Positions 1 through 5,581 of a DNA stretch of 6,354 nt are shown here, in pieces. The notes under the pieces are model-generated. The model was given only the letters and a program-made list of their open reading frames with translations, made no database searches and was not told where the DNA came from. Position 1 is the first letter of the stretch. Each line of letters opens with the position of its first letter. Origin of the DNA: DATLYH01 sp035575035 (lineage in GTDB: Bacteria; Planctomycetota; Planctomycetia; Gemmatales; Gemmataceae); the NCBI GenBank assembly GCA_035575035.1, contig DATLYH010000369.1, positions 1 through 6,354 on the forward strand, in the 5' to 3' direction. Both the position numbers and the translations under genes were made by a program.

Positions 1-735
1 TTCGGCACCCGGCTCAATTTCCTCCCCATCGTGTTGGGCGACGGCCGTATTCATCTGGAGGTCGAGCCCGAGGTGAGCAACCTTGACCCCGCCAGTGGAG
101 TCGCCATCCCGGGCGGTGGCTTCGTCCCCGGCCGCTCCACCCAGAGCGTCCGTACCACGGTGGAGCTGGAGACCGGCCAGACTTTCATCATCGGCGGCCT
201 GATCCAGCGGAACGTCCGCGGTACGATTCAGAAGGTGCCGATCCTGGGCGATCTCCCCTTCTTCGGCACCGCCTTCAGCCGGAAGAACTATGAGGAGGTG
301 GAGGAAGAGCTGGTGGTGATGGTGACCCCGTACCTGGTGGATGCGTTGGCCTGCAACCAGGTGCCGAAGTTCCTCCCGGGGCAGGAAACGCGCAGCCCCG
401 ACGATTTTGAGCTATTCTTGGAAGGAATCCTCGAGGCCCCCCGCGGTCAGCGCTACGCTTGCCAGGCCGGCCGCTACGTGCCAGCCCACCGCACCGGGCC
501 GACCGCGGAGCTCTTCCCGTGCTTCAACGGCTGCAACGGACCCTACGGGGGCGTGTGCGGTCCGGAGGGATGCGTTCCCGGCACTCCGGCCGGTGCGACG
601 ATGGGCGGCGGGACAGCGCCGGCTGCCGCGAGCAGTGGGGCGCGGCCGGTCGCCGACGAGCCGCCGGTTCGCAGCTTGCCCGACCCGGTGACCATCCCGG
701 CGAATCCGTCGGGCGACGGCGAGAGACAGCCTTGA
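1..735 (+). CDS. cpaC: Tad pilus outer-membrane secretin, C-terminal part (5' end outside window)
   Basis: This is the C-terminal 244 residues of a type II/III secretion-family secretin, the multimeric outer-membrane channel through which the Flp pilus exits. Reading from base 1, the secretin core is clear: GTRLNFLPIVLGDGRIHLEV at 2-21, PEVS at 23-26, the TVELETGQTFIIGGL stretch at 53-67, VPILGDLPFFG at 79-89 and EEELVVMVTPYLV at 101-113. The SPDDFELFLEG segment after the core is typical of the CpaC/RcpA type. After about residue 145 comes a low-complexity tail rich in Gly, Pro and Ala, with cysteines at 154, 174, 178, 186 and 191 (and C118 near the core end). An internal GTG at base 31 is not the start, because the secretin motif continues upstream to the window edge. 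The stop is TGA at 733-735. The tad genes downstream support the CpaC assignment over a type II or III secretion secretin. The core is certain; the role of the tail is unknown. Confidence 0.93.
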   Translation, partial: FGTRLNFLPIVLGDGRIHLEVEPEVSNLDPASGVAIPGGGFVPGRSTQSVRTTVELETGQTFIIGGLIQRNVRGTIQKVPILGDLPFFGTAFSRKNYEEVEEELVVMVTPYLVDALACNQVPKFLPGQETRSPDDFELFLEGILEAPRGQRYACQAGRYVPAHRTGPTAELFPCFNGCNGPYGGVCGPEGCVPGTPAGATMGGGTAPAAASSGARPVADEPPVRSLPDPVTIPANPSGDGERQP

Positions 736-745
736 CCGCGGCGGC

Positions 746-821
746 CCGGGAAAGGGCAAGGAAGCAGGCCCCGGGCGGGCGCCCTGACCTCGCGGGCGCG
801 GTTTTCCTTGGCCCTTTCCGG
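746..821 (+). other. Long imperfect inverted repeat in the cpaC-cpaE spacer
   Basis: Bases 746-763 (CCGGGAAAGGGCAAGGAA) are almost the reverse complement of 804-821 (TTCCTTGGCCCTTTCCGG), with one single-base bulge on each side. In RNA this closes a long stem around a GC-rich interior that has its own hairpin at 779-799. No ORF with family-like sequence covers the spacer. A regulatory or RNA-processing role is inference; the repeat itself is seen directly. Confidence 0.6.
779..805 (+). terminator. Terminator-like or attenuator-like hairpin after cpaC
   Basis: GCGCCC at 779-784 pairs perfectly with GGGCGC at 794-799 across a 9-nt loop. Two G residues, then TTTT at 802-805 and CCTT follow. The short stem and short T-run make it a weak intrinsic terminator candidate, about 50 nt after the cpaC stop. 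It could be a partial terminator that lowers expression of the downstream machinery relative to the secretin. The T-run is also part of the 3' arm of the outer stem at 804-821, so full formation of the outer stem would occupy it. Confidence 0.35.
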
Positions 822-822
822 A

Positions 823-848
823 CGTCGGGGACTTCCCCGAGGCCGACG
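823..848 (+). other. Two overlapping alternative hairpins just before cpaE
   Basis: TCGGGG at 825-830 pairs with CCCCGA at 835-840 around the tetraloop ACTT. CGTCGG at 823-828 can instead pair with CCGACG at 843-848. The two stems share bases and so exclude each other. They lie 37-60 nt upstream of the cpaE ATG. Their function is unknown; in such GC-rich DNA a chance origin is possible. Confidence 0.4.
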
Positions 849-885
849 GGACCATTCACAGTGGTGCCCTGATTCGGTGGTGCTC

Positions 886-2079
886 ATGAGGGACGTGCAA
901 CGCATAGCGATCGTGGACCCGTCGGACTCGACGCGTGAGCCGCTCCGCAACCTGCTGTTGGGGGTGGAGTCGATCTGGCTGGAGGCCGAGTGCTCCCGCT
1001 ACGAGTTCTTCCAGGATGTCATCCGCCAGTCCGACCCCGACGTGGCCGTGGTCGCCCTCGACGCCGACCACACCAAGGCGCTGCAGTTGATCGGCCAGCT
1101 GGCTGCCGACTCGCCGGGACTGCCGATCCTGGCCGTCAGCGCCCGGGGAGACGGCCAGTCGATCCTCCAGGCCCTCCGCGCCGGCGCCAAGGAGTTCCTG
1201 ACCCAGCCGGTGGTGCTGGAGGATCTTCTCAAGGCGCTGCAGCGGCTCCGCCGCACCCGCGGGGCCGACAGCCACCAGGGCAACGGCGCTGCCAGGGTCG
1301 AGTCGCTGGTGCTGGCCGTCCTCGGCTCGCGCGGCGGCGTCGGCTGCACCAGCCTGGCTGTCAATCTCGGCTGCACCCTGGCGCAGGAGCCCGGCTACAA
1401 CGTCGCCCTGATCGACCTCGATCTGGCCCTGGGGGACGCCGATGTTGCCCTCGACCTGATGCCCGATTACACCCTGGCCGACGTCGCCCTCAACATTGAT
1501 CGCCTCGACATGACGTTCCTGCGGCGGTCGCTGAGCAAGCATTCCTGCGGGCTGTCGCTGCTGCCTCACCCCGCCCAGATGGAGGACGCCGGCCTGATCC
1601 GCGAGGAGCACTTGCAGCGCGTCATCGGGCTGCTGCGGGCCAGCTACACCCACCTGATCCTCGACCTGAGCAAGGGCTTCACTCCCACCGACGTGACCGC
1701 CCTGCACATGGCCGATGTCATCCTCCTGGTGGCCCAGCTGGAACTGACCAGCTTGCGCAACGTGGTCCGCATGCTCCTGACATTGGGGAATAACGAGACG
1801 CTGAACAACAAGATCAAGATCGTGCTGAACCGGGTCGGCTCCGAGTGCGACATCAGCCTGAAAAAGGCGGAGGAGACGATCGGCCGGCCGATCTACTGGC
1901 AGATCCCCAACGACCCCAAGAGCCTGGTCGAATCGCGCAATGCCGGTGTGCCGCTGTTGCAGCACGCCCCCAAGAGCAAGGCGCAGCAGAGCATCGCTGG
2001 GTTGGCAATGGCCCTGTGCGGCAAGGAGGGCCAGGCTGCGGCGAAGTCGTCGGGGCTATGGTTCTTTTCCCGGAAATAG
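886..2079 (+). CDS. cpaE: CpaE/TadZ-type pilus localisation protein: atypical receiver plus MinD-like domain
   Basis: A 397-residue Tad localisation protein of the CpaE/TadZ family, cytoplasmic, expected to place the pilus machine at a cell site. Residues 5-122 form a response-regulator-like fold (RIAIVDPSDS at 6-15, PDVAVVALD at 51-59, LRAGAKEFLTQP at 97-108). D59 occupies the phospho-acceptor position, the usual acidic pair is D11-P12, and the usual lysine before the proline is Q107. A linker at about 124-137 leads to a ParA/MinD domain with GSRGGVGCTSLAVNLG at 147-162 and ALIDLDLALGD at 174-184. Its Walker A has R149 and C154 where MinD proteins carry lysines. The family is known to have variant P-loops, so localisation without normal ATP cycling is plausible. 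The reading frame is open back to a TTG at 808, but the ATG at 886 starts directly at the receiver fold and is preferred; no strong Shine-Dalgarno is visible. The stop TAG abuts a palindromic element. Confidence 0.9.
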   Translation: MRDVQRIAIVDPSDSTREPLRNLLLGVESIWLEAECSRYEFFQDVIRQSDPDVAVVALDADHTKALQLIGQLAADSPGLPILAVSARGDGQSILQALRAGAKEFLTQPVVLEDLLKALQRLRRTRGADSHQGNGAARVESLVLAVLGSRGGVGCTSLAVNLGCTLAQEPGYNVALIDLDLALGDADVALDLMPDYTLADVALNIDRLDMTFLRRSLSKHSCGLSLLPHPAQMEDAGLIREEHLQRVIGLLRASYTHLILDLSKGFTPTDVTALHMADVILLVAQLELTSLRNVVRMLLTLGNNETLNNKIKIVLNRVGSECDISLKKAEETIGRPIYWQIPNDPKSLVESRNAGVPLLQHAPKSKAQQSIAGLAMALCGKEGQAAAKSSGLWFFSRK

Positions 2080-2160
2080 TCATTCGTCATTCGTCATTCG
2101 TCATTGATGGTTGGCAACGGCAGTCACGCACGAGATAACGAATGACCAATGACCAATGAC
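2079..2160. repeat. Heptamer-built palindromic element 1, between cpaE and cpaF
   Basis: The left arm is TCATTCG three times in tandem (2080-2086, 2087-2093, 2094-2100) followed by the variant TCATTGA. The right arm is CGAATGA (2139-2145), then CCAATGA twice (2146-2152, 2153-2159) and C. Bases 2079-2101 can pair with 2138-2160 over 23 positions with two C-C mismatches, leaving a 36-nt loop. The arms are AT-rich against GC-rich surroundings. The left arm begins at the G of the cpaE TAG stop, and the right arm ends 19 nt before the cpaF ATG. A related copy lies at 4509-4592. It is probably a dispersed non-coding repeat; its mobility and function are unknown. Confidence 0.85.
2111..2139 (+). promoter_or_regulatory. 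Possible sigma70-type promoter in the loop of palindromic element 1
   Basis: TTGGCA at 2111-2116 matches TTGACA at 5 of 6 positions. After 17 nt comes GATAAC at 2134-2139, matching TATAAT at 4 of 6. Initiation would fall near 2146, inside the right arm, giving a leader of about 34 nt to the cpaF ATG. The spacing is ideal, but one such match can arise by chance and planctomycete promoters are poorly defined. The -10 overlaps the base of the hairpin. Confidence 0.25.
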
Positions 2161-2168
2161 AACGAACT

Positions 2169-2175
2169 GAAGAGG
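2169..2175 (+). promoter_or_regulatory. Ribosome binding site of cpaF
   Basis: GAAGAGG lies 4 nt before the ATG at 2180, outside the palindromic element. The same GAAGAGG string precedes tadC at 4597-4603, and both follow a heptamer palindrome. It supports the chosen cpaF start. Confidence 0.6.
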
Positions 2176-2179
2176 CACC

Positions 2180-3550
2180 ATGTCGCGCTTGCAACGTGGC
2201 CTGAGCGGCCTGACCCAACAAGGCACTAGTCGCCTGGGAACTTCCCAGGCCGGGGCTGACCACCGGCTCAATAACAAGAGCTTCGAGGAGCTGAAGCGGC
2301 TGATCCACAGCAAGCTGGTGGACAAGCTCGATCTGTCGCGCGTCAGCGACCTGGAAGGGGACACGCTCCGCCGGGAGATCCGGCTCGTCGTCGAGCGGCT
2401 CTGCGACACCGAGAACCCGCTGTTGAATCGGATGGAGCGGGAGCGGCTGATCGACGAGGTGCTGGATGAGACCTTCGGCTTCGGACCGTTGGAGGTGCTG
2501 CTCAAGGATCCGACGATCAGCGACATCCTGGTCAACGGGCCGCACAAGGTTTACGTGGAGCGGCGGGGGAAACTGGAGAAGACCGACGTCAAATTCCGCG
2601 ACAGCGACCATCTGTTGCAGATCATCGACCGGATCGTGTCCAAGGTCGGTCGGCGCGTGGACGAGACGTCGCCTATGGTGGATGCCCGGTTGCCCGACGG
2701 CAGCCGTGTCAATGCCATCATCCCGCCGTTGGCTCTGGACGGGCCGTCGCTGTCGATCCGGCGTTTCGGCAGCAACCCGCTGAAATTGGAGGACCTGCTC
2801 AACTACAAGGCATTCACGCCGGAGATGGCGATGCTGATGGAGGCGGCCATCAAGGCGCGGCTGAACATCATCATCAGCGGCGGCACCGGCTGCGGTAAGA
2901 CGACCCTGCTGAACACCTTGTCGAGCTTCATCCCCAGCGATGAGCGCATCATCACCATCGAGGACGCCGCTGAGCTACAGCTACAGCAAGACCACGTGGT
3001 GCGGCTGGAAACCCGGCCGCCGAACATCGAGGGGAAGGGAGCGGTTACCACCCGCGACCTGGTGCGCAACGCCCTGCGGATGCGGCCGGAGCGGATCATC
3101 ATCGGCGAGTGCCGCGGCGCCGAGGCGCTCGACATGCTCCAGGCGATGAACACCGGCCACGCCGGCTCGATGACCACGCTGCACGCCAACAGTCCGCGCG
3201 ACGCCCAGGCCCGGCTAGAGACGATGATCATGATGGCCGGCATGGAACTGCCCATCAAGGCGATGCGGCAGCAGATTTCCAGCGCCGTGGACATCATCAT
3301 CCAGGCCAACCGTCTCCAGGGCGGCCCGCGAAAGGTGACCAGTATCACCGAGGTGATGAACATGGAGCAGGACATCATCATCATGCAGGACATTTTCCGC
3401 TATCGGCAACTGGGCATCGACCAGAACGGCCGCGCCTTCGGCCAGTTTGAAGCGACCGGCGTGCGGCCCAGCTTCGTCAGCCGCCTGGAGGCGGCCGGCA
3501 TCAAACTACCTTCCAACCTGTTCCAGGAGCGCATCCTGCTGCGAGACTAG
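2180..3550 (+). CDS. cpaF: CpaF/TadA pilus assembly motor ATPase
   Basis: A 456-residue secretion ATPase of the PulE/VirB11 superfamily, Tad branch. It works as a hexamer on the cytoplasmic face, where ATP hydrolysis drives polymerisation (and, in the Tad branch, possibly retraction) of the Flp pilus through TadB/TadC. The N-terminal region (about 35-200) carries the family helices and the FGFGPLEVLLKD stretch (99-110), with DILVNG at 115-120. Catalytic motifs are complete: Walker A GGTGCGKTT at 234-242, Asp box TIEDAAEL at 259-266, Walker B IIIGE at 306-310 (E310), and His box TTLHANS at 332-338 (H335). The P-loop has Cys238 where Ser is commoner. Length is normal for the family and all key residues are present, so it should be active. 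The ATG at 2180 has GAAGAGG 4 nt upstream. The stop TAG is 2 nt before tadB, indicating translational coupling. Confidence 0.97.
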   Translation: MSRLQRGLSGLTQQGTSRLGTSQAGADHRLNNKSFEELKRLIHSKLVDKLDLSRVSDLEGDTLRREIRLVVERLCDTENPLLNRMERERLIDEVLDETFGFGPLEVLLKDPTISDILVNGPHKVYVERRGKLEKTDVKFRDSDHLLQIIDRIVSKVGRRVDETSPMVDARLPDGSRVNAIIPPLALDGPSLSIRRFGSNPLKLEDLLNYKAFTPEMAMLMEAAIKARLNIIISGGTGCGKTTLLNTLSSFIPSDERIITIEDAAELQLQQDHVVRLETRPPNIEGKGAVTTRDLVRNALRMRPERIIIGECRGAEALDMLQAMNTGHAGSMTTLHANSPRDAQARLETMIMMAGMELPIKAMRQQISSAVDIIIQANRLQGGPRKVTSITEVMNMEQDIIIMQDIFRYRQLGIDQNGRAFGQFEATGVRPSFVSRLEAAGIKLPSNLFQERILLRD

Positions 3551-3552
3551 CC

Positions 3553-4509
3553 ATGACCCCTATGTTCATCTCCCTGATGACCTTCGTCATCGTGGCGGCC
3601 GTCGTGGGCCTGTTGGCCTTCGTGCTGCGCGATGCAACACCCAAGGCAGCGACGCGGCTCGACCTCCTGGTGGGCAAACGGCGCAAGGAGGACCCCGGCG
3701 CGGACATCCTCCGCAAGACCGCCTTCGAGAGCGACAAGAAGACGCTCCTGGAGCAGTTGACGCCCAACATCCCAAGCCTGCATCGCATCTTCGAGCAGGC
3801 CGACTGTCACATCAAGCCGAGCACCCTGTTCGGCATCAGCCTGGGACTGGCAGTCCTGGGGACGACGGGGAGTTGGCTGGCGCGGGTGCCGTGGTTCTTG
3901 ATGCCGTTGGCCGGGTTGGTGATGTTTGCCATTCCGTGGGCTTGGTTGCTGAACAAGCGCCGCGTCCGTCTCAAAACGTTCGCCGCCCAGCTCCCCGATG
4001 CCTTGGAGTTGGTCGCTCGGGCACTGCGGGCCGGCCACAGCCTGGCGGCCGGTATGCATGTGGTCGCCGAGGAAATGCCCTCGCCGATCGCCGATGAGTT
4101 CGGCCGGGTTTACGACGAGCAGAACCTGGGCATCAGCATGGAGGAAGCGATGGAAAACATGTGCCAGCGCGTGCCCAACCTCGACCTCCGCTTTTTCGTC
4201 ACCTCGGTGGCGATCCAGCGGCAGACCGGCGGCGACCTGGCTGAGATCCTCGACAAGATCGGCTACGTCATCCGCGAGCGCTTCCGCATCCTCGGCCAGG
4301 TCAAGGCCCTGACGGCCGAAGGCCGGCTCTCGGGAGTTGTGCTCATCGCCTTGCCGTTCGTGCTTTTCCTGGCGGTGCTGCACATCAAGCCTGACTACGT
4401 GGCCATGCTCTGGACCGACCCGCGCGGCATCAAGATGAGTGTGTTCGCCCTGATCATGCAGATCGTCGGGGCGCTGGTGATCAAGAAGATTGTGAACATC
4501 AAGGTTTAG
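3553..4509 (+). CDS. tadB: TadB inner-membrane platform protein (type II secretion F domain)
   Basis: A 318-residue inner-membrane protein that, with TadC, forms the platform on which CpaF assembles the pilus. Hydrophobic segments are seen at about 5-25, 92-110, 113-132, 261-278 and 296-314. Between the central pair and the last pair lies a cytoplasmic T2SSF domain with FAAQLPDALELVARALRAG at 143-161 and QTGGDLAEIL at 224-233, both typical of TadB. An Arg/Lys-rich stretch at 34-64 follows the first membrane segment. The start at 3553 lies 2 nt after the cpaF stop and has no convincing Shine-Dalgarno, so it is probably translated by coupling; a second ATG at 3562 is a possible alternative. The TAG stop at 4507-4509 supplies the first base of the second heptamer palindrome. 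Assignment as TadB over TadC rests on the gene order and the QTGG motif. Confidence 0.94.
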   Translation: MTPMFISLMTFVIVAAVVGLLAFVLRDATPKAATRLDLLVGKRRKEDPGADILRKTAFESDKKTLLEQLTPNIPSLHRIFEQADCHIKPSTLFGISLGLAVLGTTGSWLARVPWFLMPLAGLVMFAIPWAWLLNKRRVRLKTFAAQLPDALELVARALRAGHSLAAGMHVVAEEMPSPIADEFGRVYDEQNLGISMEEAMENMCQRVPNLDLRFFVTSVAIQRQTGGDLAEILDKIGYVIRERFRILGQVKALTAEGRLSGVVLIALPFVLFLAVLHIKPDYVAMLWTDPRGIKMSVFALIMQIVGALVIKKIVNIKV

Positions 4510-4592
4510 TCATTTGTCATTTGTCATTCATCAGTGATAGAGAACAACTGATAGAACAGACAACTAATGACAAATGACGAATGACGAATGAC
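4509..4592. repeat. Heptamer-built palindromic element 2, between tadB and tadC
   Basis: The left arm is TCATTTG twice (4510-4516, 4517-4523) then TCATTCA (4524-4530). The right arm is CTAATGA, CAAATGA, CGAATGA, CGAATGA (4564-4591) and C. Bases 4509-4528 pair with 4573-4592 without a break over 20 positions; 18 are Watson-Crick and two (T4515-G4586, T4522-G4579) are G-U wobbles in the + strand RNA. Inside the loop, ATCAGT (4530-4535) pairs with ACTGAT (4547-4552). Like element 1 it begins at the G of a TAG stop, and it ends 17 nt before the next start. It is AT-rich and non-coding. Confidence 0.85.
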
Positions 4593-4596
4593 TAAC

Positions 4597-4603
4597 GAAG
4601 AGG
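4597..4603 (+). promoter_or_regulatory. Ribosome binding site selecting a GTG start for tadC
   Basis: GAAGAGG lies 6 nt before GTG at 4610. No in-frame ATG lies nearby in the TadC frame, and the hydrophobic N-terminus begins directly after the GTG, so this site decides the start. Confidence 0.65.
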
Positions 4604-4609
4604 TGCAAC

Positions 4610-5566
4610 GTGTTCGCCGCTATCATCGGCCTGGAAGATGTCATACCGCTGTTGGTGTTTGCCGGCTTCGTGTTCGGAGTCTGGGCGATCTTGTCGATGA
4701 TCTCGCGGCGGAACAGCCGGGCCCAGGAACGGCTGGCCCGAATCAGCCGGCCGGCCTCGCTGGTGGAGATCGAAGACCCCAAGCTGGCCCGGAAGGAGCG
4801 CTTCCAGGGGGTGGTAGAGACGGCCAAGGCACTGTCGGCACCCTTGATGCCGCAGACCGAATTGGAGCAGAACCAGCTCAAGGTGCGGCTGGCCAATGCC
4901 GGCTTCCGCAGCGACTCGGCGGTTAGTGTTTACCTGGGTCTGCGGGTGGTTTCGCTGGGCGGCTTTCTGCTGCTGTCCCTGGCCATCTTCTTGCCGAAGT
5001 ACGGCCTGACCTTCGCCGCCCTGAAGTGGATCGTCGGCCTGACGGGGATCGGCTTCTACCTGCCGACGGTGATCCTGTGGTATCTGCGTACCAAGCGGCA
5101 GCAGGAGATCTTCTTGACCTTGCCCGATGTGCTCGATCTCCTCGTGGTGTGCGTCGAGAGTGGGCTCGGTCTGGATGCGGCCATGCGCAAGGTCTGCGAC
5201 GAAATGAAGGGGCATGCCAGGGTCATCTGCGAGGAGCTGTCGCTGGCCAACTTCCAGTTGCAGATGGGCCGGCCGCGCCGCGAAGTGCTGCACGACCTCG
5301 GTGTCCGGACGGGGGTGGACGACGTGCGCAGCTTGGCGGCCATCCTGATCCAGGCCGACCGCTTCGGCTCCAGCATTGCTCAGGCGCTGCGGGTGCAGTC
5401 CGACTCCATGCGGACGCGGCGCAAGCAGCTGGCTGAGGAGAAGGCGGCCAAGACGGCCGTGCAGCTGATCTTCCCGTTGGTGCTGTTCATCTTCCCGGGG
5501 ATCTTTGTGGTTCTGGTTGGACCGGCGGCTATTAGCATCATGGACAAGATGCTCAAGCCGCATTGA
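4610..5566 (+). CDS. tadC: TadC inner-membrane platform protein (type II secretion F domain)
   Basis: A 318-residue paralogue of TadB and the second half of the Tad inner-membrane platform. Membrane segments are seen at about 9-30, 111-129, 138-158 and 284-308. The cytoplasmic T2SSF domain includes FLTLPDVLDLLVVCVESGLG at 168-187 and a helix-rich stretch with ILIQADRFGSSIAQAL at 245-260. The end is diagnostic of TadC: RRKQLAEEKAAKTAV at 270-284 running into FPLVLFIFPGIFVVLVGPA at 288-306. A basic stretch (32-48) follows the first membrane segment. The GTG start is supported by GAAGAGG 6 nt upstream. It is separated from tadB by the second heptamer palindrome rather than overlapping it. The TGA stop runs straight into the ribosome binding site of the lipoprotein gene, so the two are probably coexpressed. 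Confidence 0.95.
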   Translation: MFAAIIGLEDVIPLLVFAGFVFGVWAILSMISRRNSRAQERLARISRPASLVEIEDPKLARKERFQGVVETAKALSAPLMPQTELEQNQLKVRLANAGFRSDSAVSVYLGLRVVSLGGFLLLSLAIFLPKYGLTFAALKWIVGLTGIGFYLPTVILWYLRTKRQQEIFLTLPDVLDLLVVCVESGLGLDAAMRKVCDEMKGHARVICEELSLANFQLQMGRPRREVLHDLGVRTGVDDVRSLAAILIQADRFGSSIAQALRVQSDSMRTRRKQLAEEKAAKTAVQLIFPLVLFIFPGIFVVLVGPAAISIMDKMLKPH

Positions 5567-5579
5567 AAGGAGTAAGGAG
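5566..5579 (+). promoter_or_regulatory. Tandem Shine-Dalgarno sequences before the lipoprotein gene
   Basis: AAAGGAG at 5566-5572 shares its first A with the tadC TGA stop and lies 9 nt before the ATG at 5582. A second copy, TAAGGAG at 5573-5579, lies only 2 nt before it. The first has the better spacing. This is the strongest Shine-Dalgarno in the window and suggests high or coupled translation of the lipoprotein. Confidence 0.7.
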
Positions 5580-5581
5580 CG

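Noticed and set aside
732..760. Sigma70 promoter beginning with TTGACC over the cpaC stop
   Set aside because: No -10-like hexamer at suitable spacing; the downstream sequence is GC-rich hairpin DNA.
808..885. N-terminal extension of CpaE from TTG at 808
   Set aside because: The 26 extra residues are Arg/Gly/Pro-rich, fall on hairpin-forming spacer DNA and precede a receiver fold that starts naturally at the ATG at 886.
856..1965. 369-codon minus-strand open frame opposite cpaE
   Set aside because: Low-complexity Gln/His/Gly/Val-rich translation exactly antisense to a clear CpaE; no motif of its own.
2087..2138. Coding frames running into the heptamers (giving strings such as HSSFVI)
   Set aside because: These peptides arise from translating the 7-bp repeat; the frames otherwise overlap real genes in antisense.
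2080..2160. CRISPR-like reading of the heptamer arrays
   Set aside because: Repeat units are 7 bp, contiguous without spacers, and arranged as an inverted pair; no cas genes are present.
3547..4383. 278-codon minus-strand open frame opposite tadB
   Set aside because: Composition typical of a shadow frame (His/Gln/Asp/Glu-rich), no recognisable domain, and it covers the TadB coding region.
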